Assembly: GCA_035533015.1 (NCBI GenBank)
Contig: DATLUQ010000012.1
Span: 1-61,043 of the forward strand
DNA: 61,043 nucleotides
Origin: Gemmatimonadaceae bacterium
GTDB lineage: Bacteria; Gemmatimonadota; Gemmatimonadetes; Gemmatimonadales; Gemmatimonadaceae
Direction: 5' to 3'
In this document: one piece after another, positions 20,001-27,418 of the stretch
How positions within the stretch are numbered: the first letter of the stretch is position 1
How the letters are laid out: the number at the start of each line of letters is the position of its first letter
The notes under the pieces: generated by a model
What the model saw: only the letters and a program-made list of their open reading frames with translations
What the model was told of the DNA's origin: nothing
The model's database searches: none
Position numbers and translations under genes: made by a program

Positions 20001-20137
20001 GTGATCGTCGGGAAGTCGACGTTCGGCAGGTCGCTCACCGGCAGCTGCCGGTAGGCCACGATGCCGAATACGAGAATGCCCACCATGACGAGCGTGGTCA
20101 TGACGGGGCGTTTGATGAACAGCGTCGTGAAATTCAT
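17024..20137 (-). CDS. RND efflux pump inner-membrane subunit (MdtB/MdtC-like, second copy)
   Basis: 1037 residues, normal for HAE1 pumps. ATG at 20137 begins MNFTTLFIKRPVMTTLVMV. Two halves of six membrane spans frame large periplasmic porter loops. The proton-relay motif GFVVDDAIVM is in TM4 and the conserved Lys in GIVEKNAIMMIDFA in TM10. It sits only 4 bases after the preceding RND gene. Two different RND subunits with one adaptor resemble MdtABC, where the two subunits form a mixed trimer. It probably expels drugs or lipophilic compounds. No outer-membrane TolC gene is in the window. Confidence 0.93.
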   Translation of the reverse strand: MNFTTLFIKRPVMTTLVMVGILVFGIVAYRQLPVSDLPNVDFPTITVTATLPGTSPQTMAATVATPLEKQFSTIAGIDNMTSTSSVGQTQIVVQFALDRDIDAAAQDVQAAIAQTVRSLPQGIVPPSYQKSNPADAPILTLALTSTQVPLSTLDEIGETTLAQRLSMVGGVAQVLVYGAQKYAVRVQLDPAQLATRGIALEDVATAIAAQNVNLPTGVLWGPKTALTVQATGQLSNADQFRDVIVAYRNGAPVHLSELGRITNDVQNDKTASWYNGQRSIVLAIQRQPGTNTVDVANRVKASIARLQAEIPPTVKVSTLYDRSVTIQASVHDVTFTLELTLVLVVLVIFFFLRNLSATIIPSLALPMSIIGTFSVMYLLNYSLDNLSLMALTLAVGFVVDDAIVMLENIVRHLEMGKSKRQAAIDGAAEVGFTILSMTFSLAAVFIPFLFMGGIIGKLFHEFAVTIGVAILVSGFVSLTLTPMLSSRFLRSEHNRVHGRLYLLVERFFDGWLGIYERTLAWVMQRRPAALAFSLVTLVVTGWLFWAVPKGLFPSDDTGQLLATTEAAEGISFDALSLRQQQVAAVVAQDSDVRSVTSAVGTTAAANQGQLTIDLKPITERHRSADEIARDLTRAVASVPDIAVFIENPPAISIGGLASKSLYQYTLQSANMGALDTAARALEARLRKLPILTDVTSDLLINNPQVTVDIDREQAGQLGVSAAEIENTLYDAFGQRQVSTIYTSTNEYWVVMELMPQYQSDVGALGGLWVRSSRGPLVPLSTVARFDDSVGPVTVNHSGQLPSATISFNLAPGVSLGTALTAVTQASARILPANITGSFSGIAQAFMDTQAGLAVLLILAVFVIYVILGVLYESFIHPVTILTGLPFAAFGALSTLWLAGLDLDIYGFVGVIMLIGIVEKNAIMMIDFAIEAQRGSGKSPREAILEAASVRFRPIMMTTMAALMGAIPIAVGWGAGSATRRPLGVAVVGGLAFSQLVTLYVTPVFYTYLDELQTWFSRGRAAARDSGGAAIPEAVPGD

Positions 20138-20141
20138 GGGG

Positions 20142-23100
20142 TCAGTCGCCCGCCGCCGGGACCGGCTGGCCGCCCGCGGTGGTGGTGGCGCCGGTGGCAC
20201 GCGCGAATACGCGGCCGGTCCAGCCCTGCAGTTCGTCGAGGTAGGTGTAGAACACCGGCGTGACGTAGAGCGTCACGATCTGCGAGAAGGCGAGCCCGCC
20301 CACGACCACGACGCCGAGCGGCCGCCGCGACGCGGCGCTCGCCCCCACGCCGATCGCGATCGGCAGCGTGCTGGCGATGGCCGACACGGTCGTCATCATG
20401 ATCGGCCGGAACCGCACGCTTGCGGCCCGCACGATCGCCTCGGCGGGCGTGCAGTGGTCCTCGCGCTCGGCGGCGATCGCGAAGTCGATCATCATGATCG
20501 CGTTCTTCTTGACGATGCCCACGAGCATGATGATCCCGACGTAGCCGTACACGCCGAGCTCCACGTGCGTGATCCAGAGCGCCAACAGCGCCCCGAACGC
20601 CGCGAACGGCAGACCGGTGAGGATCGTGATCGGGTGGATGAAGCTCTCGTACAGGATTCCGAGAATGATGTAGATGATGAATACCGTGATCAGGAACAGG
20701 AGGCCCATCCCCTGCTGCGACGCCTCGAACGCCTGGGCGGCGCCGGAGAAGCTGGCCGAGATCGTCGCCGGAAGCGTGCTGCGCGCCAGGCGGTTCACGG
20801 CGTCCACGGCGGTGCCCAGCGACACGTTGGGCGCGAGGTTGAACGAGATCGTCACCGACGCCATCTGGCCGGAGTGCGCCACACTGAGCGGTCCCTCGGT
20901 GTGCTCGAACGTCGCCACGTCCGACAACGGGATCATGCGGCCGTTGGAGCCCGGCACGAAGAACCGCTTGAGCACGTTGGCGTCGGTCTGCGCCGCGGCG
21001 ACCGTCTCCATGACCACCCAGTACTCGTTCGTCGGGGTGTAGATGGTGGACACCTGCTGCTCGTTATAGGCGTCGGCCAGGGCCTGTTCGATCGCCGCCG
21101 GCGTCACGCCCAGCGAGAGCGCACGGTTGCGGTCGATGTGCACCTGCAGGATCGGAGCGCGGTTCTCGAGATCCGACGTCACGCTGGTGAGCAGCGGCAC
21201 CCGCTGCATCCGCTCCATCAACTTCCCGGCCTCGGCGTACAGCGTGTCGATATCGTTGGCGCGCAGGGTGAACTGATACTGGGCCTTCGCCGAGCGGCCC
21301 CCGATGTGGATGGCGGGCGGATTCTGAAAGTAGACGGCGAGCCCGGGGATGCCCGAGAGGCGTTGCGTCAGTTCGTTGACCATGTCGTCCGCCGACGGCC
21401 GCTGCCCCTCCGGCTTGAGCGTCACATTCAGCCGTCCCTGGTTGGAGGACCCGAACCCGCCCCCGACCCACGAACTGAACGACTGGACGTTGGAATCGGT
21501 GGCCAGCCGCGCCATCGCGATCTTCTGCAGCCGCTCCATCTCCGGGAACGACGTGCCCTGCGCCGCCTCGGTCGAACCGTTGAGCTGCCCGGTGTCGTCG
21601 GGCGGGAACAGCCCCTTGGGAATGATGATGAACAGCCCGGCCGTCAGCACGAGGATCACGACTGAGAAGGCCAGGGCGTACCGGCGGTGCCGCATCACCC
21701 ATGCCAGACTCTGCTCATACGCATGCAACGTCCGCTGGAACATCCGCTCGGTGGCGTCGAACCAGCGGCCGTGGCGCTCCTCGCTCTTCGCCTTGAGCAG
21801 CCGGCTGCACAACATGGGGGTGAGCGTGAGCGAGACGAACCCCGAAACGAGGATCGCCACCGAGATCGTGATCGCGAACTCTCTGAACAGCCGCCCGATC
21901 TGCCCGCCCATGAACATCAGCGGGATGAACACCGCCGACAGCGACAGGGTCATCGACAGGATCGTGAACCCCACCTCCTGCGCGCCGTCGAACGCGGCGC
22001 GCATCGGCGGCTTTCCCATCTCCAGATGGCGTACGATGTTCTCGAGCATCACGATCGCATCGTCCACCACGAACCCCACGGCGAGCGTGAGCGCCATCAG
22101 CGACAGGTTGTCCACGCTGAAGTGCAGGATCGCCATGATCGAGAACGTGCCGATGATCGACATCGGCAGCGTGAGGCTCGGGATCAGCGTGGCCACGGCG
22201 CTCCGCAGGAACAGGAAGATCACCATCACCACCAGGCACAGCGCCAGGACGAGCGAGAACTTCACGTCGTGCACCGATGCCTGGATCGACACCGAACGAT
22301 CGTATTGCACGTGCACCGTGATCGTGGGCGGGAGCCCCCGCTCGATCTCCGCCAACGCTTCCTTCACCCCCGCGGCCACGGCCACGGTGTTCACGCCCGG
22401 CTGACGCATTACCGCCAGGCCGATCGCGCGTTCGTCGCCGATCCAACTCGCACCCTTGTCGTTCTGGATGTCGTCGAGCACGTTGGCCACGTCGCCCAGC
22501 CGCACCGCGCCGCCATTGCGATAGGCGATGATCAACTTCCGGAACTGGTCGGCGTTCGACAGCTGGCCGGTCGCCTGCACGGTGACCGTGCGATTGCGCC
22601 CGTAGAGCACCCCGGTGGGGAGCATCACGTTGTTGTTGCGGATCGCCGCCGCCACCTGCGACACGCCGATGCCGCGGGCCGCCAGCCTGGCGGGATCGAG
22701 CTCGACGCGCACGGCGTACTTCGCCGAGCCCCACACCTGCACCTCGGACACGCCTTCCACCATGGACAGCCGCTGCGCGATGTCCGTCTCGGCGTACTCG
22801 TCCACCTGCTGCATCGGCAGCACCGCCGAAGTCAGCGCCAGGAACAGGATCGGCGCCGCCGCCTGGTTCTGCTTGTGCATCGACGGCGGATGAATTCCCG
22901 CCGGCAGTGCCGGCATGGCCTGCGAGATGGCCGCGTTCACGTCCTGCGCCGCCGCGTCGATGTCGCGATCGGGCGAGAAGGTGAGGCTGACGTTCGTGGA
23001 GCCGAGCGAGCTGCTCGACGTGATCTCGTCGATGCCGGCGATGGCCGAGAATGCCTTCTCGAGCGGCGTCGCGACCGTGGCCGCCATGGTCTCGGGACTG

Positions 23101-23315
23101 GCGCCCGGCAAACTGGCGCCCACGCCGATGCTCGGGGAGTCGGTGATCGGGAGATCGCTCACCGGCAGCGTGCGATAGGAATACACGCCGAACACCAGGA
23201 CGCCGAGCATGAGGAGCGTCGTCATGACCGGGCGGCGAATGAAGAGCCCCGTGACGCTCATTGCCCCCGCGCCGGGCCGCGCGCCGGCTTTGTTGCCACC
23301 GTCCTGCACGGTCAT
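20142..23315 (-). CDS. RND efflux pump inner-membrane subunit (MdtB/MdtC-like, first copy)
   Basis: 1057 residues from the ATG at 23315, which overlaps the adaptor stop as ATGA. An alternative ATG at 23261 would begin MSVTGLFIRRP, the usual RND N-terminus. I keep the upstream start because of the coupling overlap. It has the same architecture as the next gene: GFVVDDAIVM for proton transfer, GIVKKNAIMMIDFA in TM10, and STIYTPTNEYWVVME in the porter domain. It has LGSTNVSLTF where MdtC-type proteins have a similar SSLGST block. It probably forms a hetero-trimer with the downstream subunit. Confidence 0.93.
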   Translation of the reverse strand: MTVQDGGNKAGARPGAGAMSVTGLFIRRPVMTTLLMLGVLVFGVYSYRTLPVSDLPITDSPSIGVGASLPGASPETMAATVATPLEKAFSAIAGIDEITSSSSLGSTNVSLTFSPDRDIDAAAQDVNAAISQAMPALPAGIHPPSMHKQNQAAAPILFLALTSAVLPMQQVDEYAETDIAQRLSMVEGVSEVQVWGSAKYAVRVELDPARLAARGIGVSQVAAAIRNNNVMLPTGVLYGRNRTVTVQATGQLSNADQFRKLIIAYRNGGAVRLGDVANVLDDIQNDKGASWIGDERAIGLAVMRQPGVNTVAVAAGVKEALAEIERGLPPTITVHVQYDRSVSIQASVHDVKFSLVLALCLVVMVIFLFLRSAVATLIPSLTLPMSIIGTFSIMAILHFSVDNLSLMALTLAVGFVVDDAIVMLENIVRHLEMGKPPMRAAFDGAQEVGFTILSMTLSLSAVFIPLMFMGGQIGRLFREFAITISVAILVSGFVSLTLTPMLCSRLLKAKSEERHGRWFDATERMFQRTLHAYEQSLAWVMRHRRYALAFSVVILVLTAGLFIIIPKGLFPPDDTGQLNGSTEAAQGTSFPEMERLQKIAMARLATDSNVQSFSSWVGGGFGSSNQGRLNVTLKPEGQRPSADDMVNELTQRLSGIPGLAVYFQNPPAIHIGGRSAKAQYQFTLRANDIDTLYAEAGKLMERMQRVPLLTSVTSDLENRAPILQVHIDRNRALSLGVTPAAIEQALADAYNEQQVSTIYTPTNEYWVVMETVAAAQTDANVLKRFFVPGSNGRMIPLSDVATFEHTEGPLSVAHSGQMASVTISFNLAPNVSLGTAVDAVNRLARSTLPATISASFSGAAQAFEASQQGMGLLFLITVFIIYIILGILYESFIHPITILTGLPFAAFGALLALWITHVELGVYGYVGIIMLVGIVKKNAIMMIDFAIAAEREDHCTPAEAIVRAASVRFRPIMMTTVSAIASTLPIAIGVGASAASRRPLGVVVVGGLAFSQIVTLYVTPVFYTYLDELQGWTGRVFARATGATTTAGGQPVPAAGD

Positions 23316-24625
23316 CCGCCGGTGGCCCCACCGCGCGCCGCCGAACTTCCACCCACGCCGCCCGCGCCGCCTGCGCCGCCCCGTTGGCCGCGCTTGGCCG
23401 TCATCGCCCCCGTGTCGGACGCGCTCCGCAACGTCGCCACCGCGCCCGGCGTCAGCCGCGACTGGCCTTCGGTCACCACCCGGTCGCCCTCGGCCAGCCC
23501 GGCCGCGATCACGGCGAGGCCGCTCGCCGTGCGCTCGACCACCACCGGATGCTGCTGCGCCTTGTTGTCGGCGTCGAGCGTGTACACGTACGTACCCTGC
23601 TGCCCGCTCTGGATGGCCTGCGCGGGCACGACCAGGGCCCCCCGCTCCACGTACAGCCGCATGCTGGCCGACGCGAACTGGCCCACCCACAGCGCTTCGT
23701 CCCGGTTGGCGAACGTCGCCTTGAGTTGCACCGTTCCCGTAGTGGTGTCCACCGCGTTGTCGATGAACGTCAACTCCCCCGTTTCGGGCCTGACGTCCGC
23801 GCCCTGCTGCGCGGCCAGCGCATCGGCCACGGGGGACGATTCGTCCATCGGCGAGGCGGTCGTCGTCGTGTCGAACGGCGCGGCGCCCGCGGTGCCGCCC
23901 CCGGGAAGCGCGGTGACCGGAAGCCCACCTTTGAGCGCGTAGCGCTGCAACTTGGGCAGTTCGGATGACGGCAGCGAGAACCGCACGGTGATCGGCCGCA
24001 CCTGGTTGATCACCACGAGCGGTTGGCCGCCTGCGGCCGACACCAGGTTTCCTACGCGCACGAGCACACTGCCCGTCTTGCCCGAGATGGGGGCCCGCAC
24101 CGTCGTATTGTCGAGGTTGAACTTCGCGCTCGCGACCTGAGCCGCGTCGGCGCGCATGCTGGCAGCGGTGGTGGCGGCGGTGGTCTCGTACTGATCGGCT
24201 TCTTCTTCGGTGATCACGCCCATGGCGACCAGCTTCCGGTAGCGGTCGCGCTCGCTGCGGGCATTGGCGGCGGTGGCCGAATCGCGCTCGAACGTCGCGA
24301 GCGTCTGTTGGTAGGTGGCCTGGTAGGGCACGGGATCGATCTGGAAGAGCACCTGCCCCTTGGTCACCTCCTGACCTTCCTGGAACGCCACCCGCGTCAC
24401 GATTCCGCTCACCTGCGGCGCCACGTTCGCGGTCTGGATCGGCGTGACGATGCCGTTGGCCTGAACGATGTATGGAATGTCGGCCCGCCGGGCGGCGACG
24501 ACGCTCACCGTCACTGGAGTGTGCGCGGGGCGTTGCGGCGCCTTGGAGCAGGCCGCGACTGCAAACGCGGCGCCCAACGCCGGAACGACGAGGATCGCGC
24601 GCGAAAATGACTGCTTGGATTGCAT
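23312..24625 (-). CDS. RND periplasmic adaptor lipoprotein (HlyD/MdtA-like)
   Basis: 437 residues. ATG at 24625. The N-terminus is hydrophobic and ends AFAVAAC, a lipobox. It has a barrel-sandwich (lipoyl-like) region (NVAPQVSGIVTRVAFQEGQEVTKGQVLFQIDP), a helical hairpin (about 95-160), then NTTVRAPISGKTG and beta-barrel domains. The C-terminal 27 residues are a Gly/Ala/Arg-rich tail (RGGAGGAGGVGG). It links the inner-membrane pump to an outer-membrane channel. It is first gene of the pump operon, overlapping the next by ATGA. Confidence 0.93.
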   Translation of the reverse strand: MQSKQSFSRAILVVPALGAAFAVAACSKAPQRPAHTPVTVSVVAARRADIPYIVQANGIVTPIQTANVAPQVSGIVTRVAFQEGQEVTKGQVLFQIDPVPYQATYQQTLATFERDSATAANARSERDRYRKLVAMGVITEEEADQYETTAATTAASMRADAAQVASAKFNLDNTTVRAPISGKTGSVLVRVGNLVSAAGGQPLVVINQVRPITVRFSLPSSELPKLQRYALKGGLPVTALPGGGTAGAAPFDTTTTASPMDESSPVADALAAQQGADVRPETGELTFIDNAVDTTTGTVQLKATFANRDEALWVGQFASASMRLYVERGALVVPAQAIQSGQQGTYVYTLDADNKAQQHPVVVERTASGLAVIAAGLAEGDRVVTEGQSRLTPGAVATLRSASDTGAMTAKRGQRGGAGGAGGVGGSSAARGGATGG

Positions 24626-24725
24626 CGAGTACGGTGCCGGAAGTAAGGGTCGCAAAAAAGTAGAACGTGGCGCACCGATCTTCCCTGCCAACGAGGATCG
24701 GCGCGGCCCATCTCGTTCCCATCAC

Positions 24726-24752
24726 ATCATACGTCCGAGCCCCCCCGGACGT
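24726..24752 (-). promoter_or_regulatory. Candidate promoter and operator of the RND operon
   Basis: On the minus strand a TATGAT hexamer (24726-24731) lies about 100 bases before the adaptor start. It abuts a perfect 7-bp inverted repeat, ACGTCCG (24731-24737) and CGGACGT (24746-24752), with an 8-base C-rich spacer. The position over the -10/-35 region would suit a repressor. No matching -35 is convincing and no regulator gene is adjacent. Confidence 0.35.
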
Positions 24753-24923
24753 TTGAAATTTCGACGGTTGCTCGCCGCTCGCCGGCGGCGGTCGAGCAGC
24801 GGTGGCCCGGCGCGCAACCGTCGACGCCAGCCATCCCCCACCGAAACCCCGGCCGCGCCGCGGCGCTCGCCCGGGTCGCAACGCCTAATCGCATGCACCG
24901 AATGGACTTATTGGCGCTGCGGG

Positions 24924-25280
24924 CTATCGGCGCTTGGGCGCGTTGTACAAAGATCCGCCGGCCTCAGCGATCTTCGCGCGCCACAGACCTTCGAGCGTGC
25001 GCAAGTCGTCGGTGGGATCGTAGGTCGGCTCGTCTGGGGGAGCCAGCGTGTCCAGGACCTCGAACGCGAACGCGTCGTCACCCATCGACCGCCAGTCTTC
25101 TTGCAACGCACGGTCCGGATGGCCGCCTAATCGGAGTTGCGACCGCAGGCGGTTCAGAATCGACGGCAAGTCGATGCTCGACCCGACGAAGACGCGGCCC
25201 GTTCGCGTGTTGCGGACCTGAAAGACCCCCATCGGCCGTCGGGCTTCCTTGTACTGGCGAATGAGCGACTTGCGATCCAT
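24924..25280 (-). CDS. GIY-YIG nuclease family protein (small, stand-alone)
   Basis: 118 residues. The domain begins GVFQVRNTRTGRVFVGSS, where VFQ and VFVGS occupy the GIY and YIG positions of the fold. It continues with LQEDWRSMGDDAFAFEVLD, a block typical of a widespread group of small stand-alone GIY-YIG proteins whose role is unknown. It is neither in an intron nor next to repair genes. It is the last gene of the OsmC-SDR-YdeI operon, 35 bases after its neighbour. Confidence 0.82.
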   Translation of the reverse strand: MDRKSLIRQYKEARRPMGVFQVRNTRTGRVFVGSSIDLPSILNRLRSQLRLGGHPDRALQEDWRSMGDDAFAFEVLDTLAPPDEPTYDPTDDLRTLEGLWRAKIAEAGGSLYNAPKRR

Positions 25281-25315
25281 GGGCGGGGCGCGGTTAGGGG
25301 ATGGGGGTCGAGGGG

Positions 25316-25951
25316 CTACGATCGCCGTTTGGCCGGACGCCCACCGGGCGGCCCGTGGAACGTCTCACCGCGCCCGAGCATGGCGACGAACTGCGCGATG
25401 CGCTTGGCCCGCGTCTCCGGCTTCACCGCGGTCTGGATGCGGAACAGAACGGCATAGCGGTTGGCACCGGTGAGCGTCGCGAAGAATACCCTGGCCTTCT
25501 CATGTCGATCAAGCGCGGCCTGAAGGTCGTCGGGCACCATCGCCCGGCTGTGCGGGTCGTAAGCCTGGTCCCACTGGCCGTTCTGTTTGGCGCGTTCCAC
25601 AGCGCGCAGCCCAGCGGGCTTCATCGCGCCACCGGCGATGAGCGCCTCGACTTTCTCACGATTGACCTTGGACCAGATGCTGCGTGCCCCGCGCGGCGTG
25701 AACTTCTGCAGGAACGACGCGTCGTCGTGGCTCTTCTTCTGGCTGTCGATCCAGCCGTGACGGAGGGCGACATCGAGCGCTTCCGCGTAGGTGATGGACT
25801 GCAGCGCCGCCGCCTTCTTCGCAATGCGCATCCACACCCCCGCCGACTCACCGTTGCGGGCAAGCCAGCGGTCCCATTCGCGCGTCGTCTCGAAAAGCAA
25901 AATCGCCAGTTCGGAGGCCGGGCCGGCGCTGCGTCCGCCCCGCGGGCTCAC
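25316..25951 (-). CDS. YdeI/OmpD-associated family protein
   Basis: 211 residues. A GTG start at 25951 overlaps the SDR stop as GTGA, supporting translational coupling. The N-terminal part (EWDRWLARNGESAGVWMRIAKK, YAEALDVALRHGWIDSQKK) and central RSIWSKVNREKVEALIAGGAMKPAGL match the YdeI family. The C-terminal helical block (LQAALDRHEKARVFFATLTGANRYAVLFRI) is the usual second part. Family members have been linked to bacteriocin and antimicrobial-peptide tolerance; the biochemistry is unclear. No signal peptide. Confidence 0.87.
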   Translation of the reverse strand: MSPRGGRSAGPASELAILLFETTREWDRWLARNGESAGVWMRIAKKAAALQSITYAEALDVALRHGWIDSQKKSHDDASFLQKFTPRGARSIWSKVNREKVEALIAGGAMKPAGLRAVERAKQNGQWDQAYDPHSRAMVPDDLQAALDRHEKARVFFATLTGANRYAVLFRIQTAVKPETRAKRIAQFVAMLGRGETFHGPPGGRPAKRRS

Positions 25952-26700
25952 GGATCGATACCCACCCGGTCATAGTACTCCACCACGCGATCGTGCGCGC
26001 CGGGGTTCGTGTACACGTCCGCCGCGCGCGACGCGATGACGCCGGCGATGACGGCCGCCACCTCCTCCGCGCTCTGCGATGCGGCGAACGACCGGGAGTC
26101 GGGGCCGCCGTGCCTGGCGTTCAGGCCGAAGTCCGTCCGGACCACGCCCGGCGACACGAGCGATACCTGGATGCCCGGATGCTCCGCCTGAACCTCCGCC
26201 CGGAAGGTCGCGGTGAGTGCGTTCAGGAAGTGCTTGGCCCCGCTGTAGGCGGAACGGAACGGGGCGAACGGAACGCGCCCGAGCATCGACGACACGTTGA
26301 CGATCTGGCCCTCGCCGCGCTCCCTGAAGTGCGGCAGCACTTCCTGCATGCCGTAGAGGGCAGATTTCACGTTGGCCTGGATCATTTCGTCGATGTCATC
26401 GTCGGTGAGCTGCGACGGCGGCCGCGAGATCCCGCGGCCCGCATTGTTCACCCAGACATCGATGCGCCCGAATTGGGCGAGCGACTCGCGCACGGCACGG
26501 CGGACGTCGTCGCGCCGCGTCACGTCGGCCACGATCACCACCGCGCGCCGGCCGCAGCGAGCGGCAACCGCGTCGAGTTCCGCCCGGCGCCGTGCCACGA
26601 GCACGACGGACGCGCCCTGCCCCGCCAGCAGTTCTGCCAGGGCTGCACCGATGCCGCCGCTCGCCCCCGTGATCACCACCACACGGTCCGTCATCCCCAT
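25948..26700 (-). CDS. Short-chain dehydrogenase/reductase (SDR)
   Basis: 250 residues. Rossmann motif TGASGGIG near the N-terminus, NNAG after strand 4, and the catalytic Ser (VNVSSMLG), Tyr and Lys (SAYSGAKH). This is a complete classical SDR. The preference for NAD or NADP is not certain, but the Arg-rich VARRRAE after strand 2 favours NADPH. Two ATGs are possible; the one at 26694 has the better-spaced GGAGA. It starts 22 bases after osmC. The substrate is unknown. Confidence 0.92.
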   Translation of the reverse strand: MGMTDRVVVITGASGGIGAALAELLAGQGASVVLVARRRAELDAVAARCGRRAVVIVADVTRRDDVRRAVRESLAQFGRIDVWVNNAGRGISRPPSQLTDDDIDEMIQANVKSALYGMQEVLPHFRERGEGQIVNVSSMLGRVPFAPFRSAYSGAKHFLNALTATFRAEVQAEHPGIQVSLVSPGVVRTDFGLNARHGGPDSRSFAASQSAEEVAAVIAGVIASRAADVYTNPGAHDRVVEYYDRVGIDP

Positions 26701-26722
26701 TCTCCGTCGCGGTTGGCGCCGC

Positions 26723-27151
26723 TCAAGCCGATGCGAGCTTGGCGTCGACCGTCATCGGCACGGCAGCGAGCGCGCGCGACACGATGCACCCGCTCTTCGC
26801 TTCCTCGGCCAGCTTCTTGAACTCGGCCTCGGTCACCCCGGGCACCACGCCGCGCGTCACGAGGTCGATGCCGCTGATCGAGAAGCCGGCGTCGTCCTTG
26901 GTGAGGTGTACGTTCGCCGTCGTCGTCACGCTCGTGCCCGGATGACCGGCGCGCTCCAGCGCCGACGACAGCGCCATCGAGAAGCATCCGGCATGCGCGG
27001 CGCCCAACAGCTCCTCCGGGTTCGTGCCGGTGCCGTTCTCGAACCGGCTGATGAAGGAGTATGGGCCGCTGAACGCGCCCGATCCCAGCTTTACGCTTCC
27101 GCTACCCGACTTGAGTCCGCCGTTCCAGCGGGCTTCGGCTCTGCGATCCAT
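26723..27151 (-). CDS. osmC: OsmC family peroxiredoxin-like hydroperoxide reductase
   Basis: 142 residues, the normal OsmC length. ATG at 27151 with GGAGGAAA upstream. The two redox Cys are present in AAHAGCFSMAL and SGCIVSRAL. The block GTNPEELLGAAHAG matches E. coli OsmC closely. OsmC reduces organic hydroperoxides as a dimer in the cytoplasm. It is first gene of a minus-strand operon with SDR, YdeI-like and GIY-YIG genes and is divergent from the glucan operon across 267 bases that presumably hold both promoters. Confidence 0.93.
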   Translation of the reverse strand: MDRRAEARWNGGLKSGSGSVKLGSGAFSGPYSFISRFENGTGTNPEELLGAAHAGCFSMALSSALERAGHPGTSVTTTANVHLTKDDAGFSISGIDLVTRGVVPGVTEAEFKKLAEEAKSGCIVSRALAAVPMTVDAKLASA

Positions 27152-27418
27152 GTGCTTTCCTCCGAGTGAGTCCTGGCGACACCGCGGCCCGTGCCCCGTC
27201 GATCATGGAGCCGGACCAGGGTACAGAGGAACGTATGCCGCCGTATAGGTCCGCCGAAAGGCTGGTCGTCACTGTGCAGCAACCCTACATTGGTGCATCG
27301 GTCCGCCACCCATGCGTTGCCGGACCGGCCATCCGATGGTCCCGCTCGTCCTCTCCCCACTCGAATCCCGCCCGGCGCCCCGGAGTTCACCCCGACGCCC
27401 GCTGTCCTGCTTCCCGCT

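Noticed and set aside
24924-25280. GIY-YIG gene as a homing endonuclease or mobile element
   Set aside because: It is not in an intron or intein, has no flanking repeats, and sits in a tight operon with stress genes.
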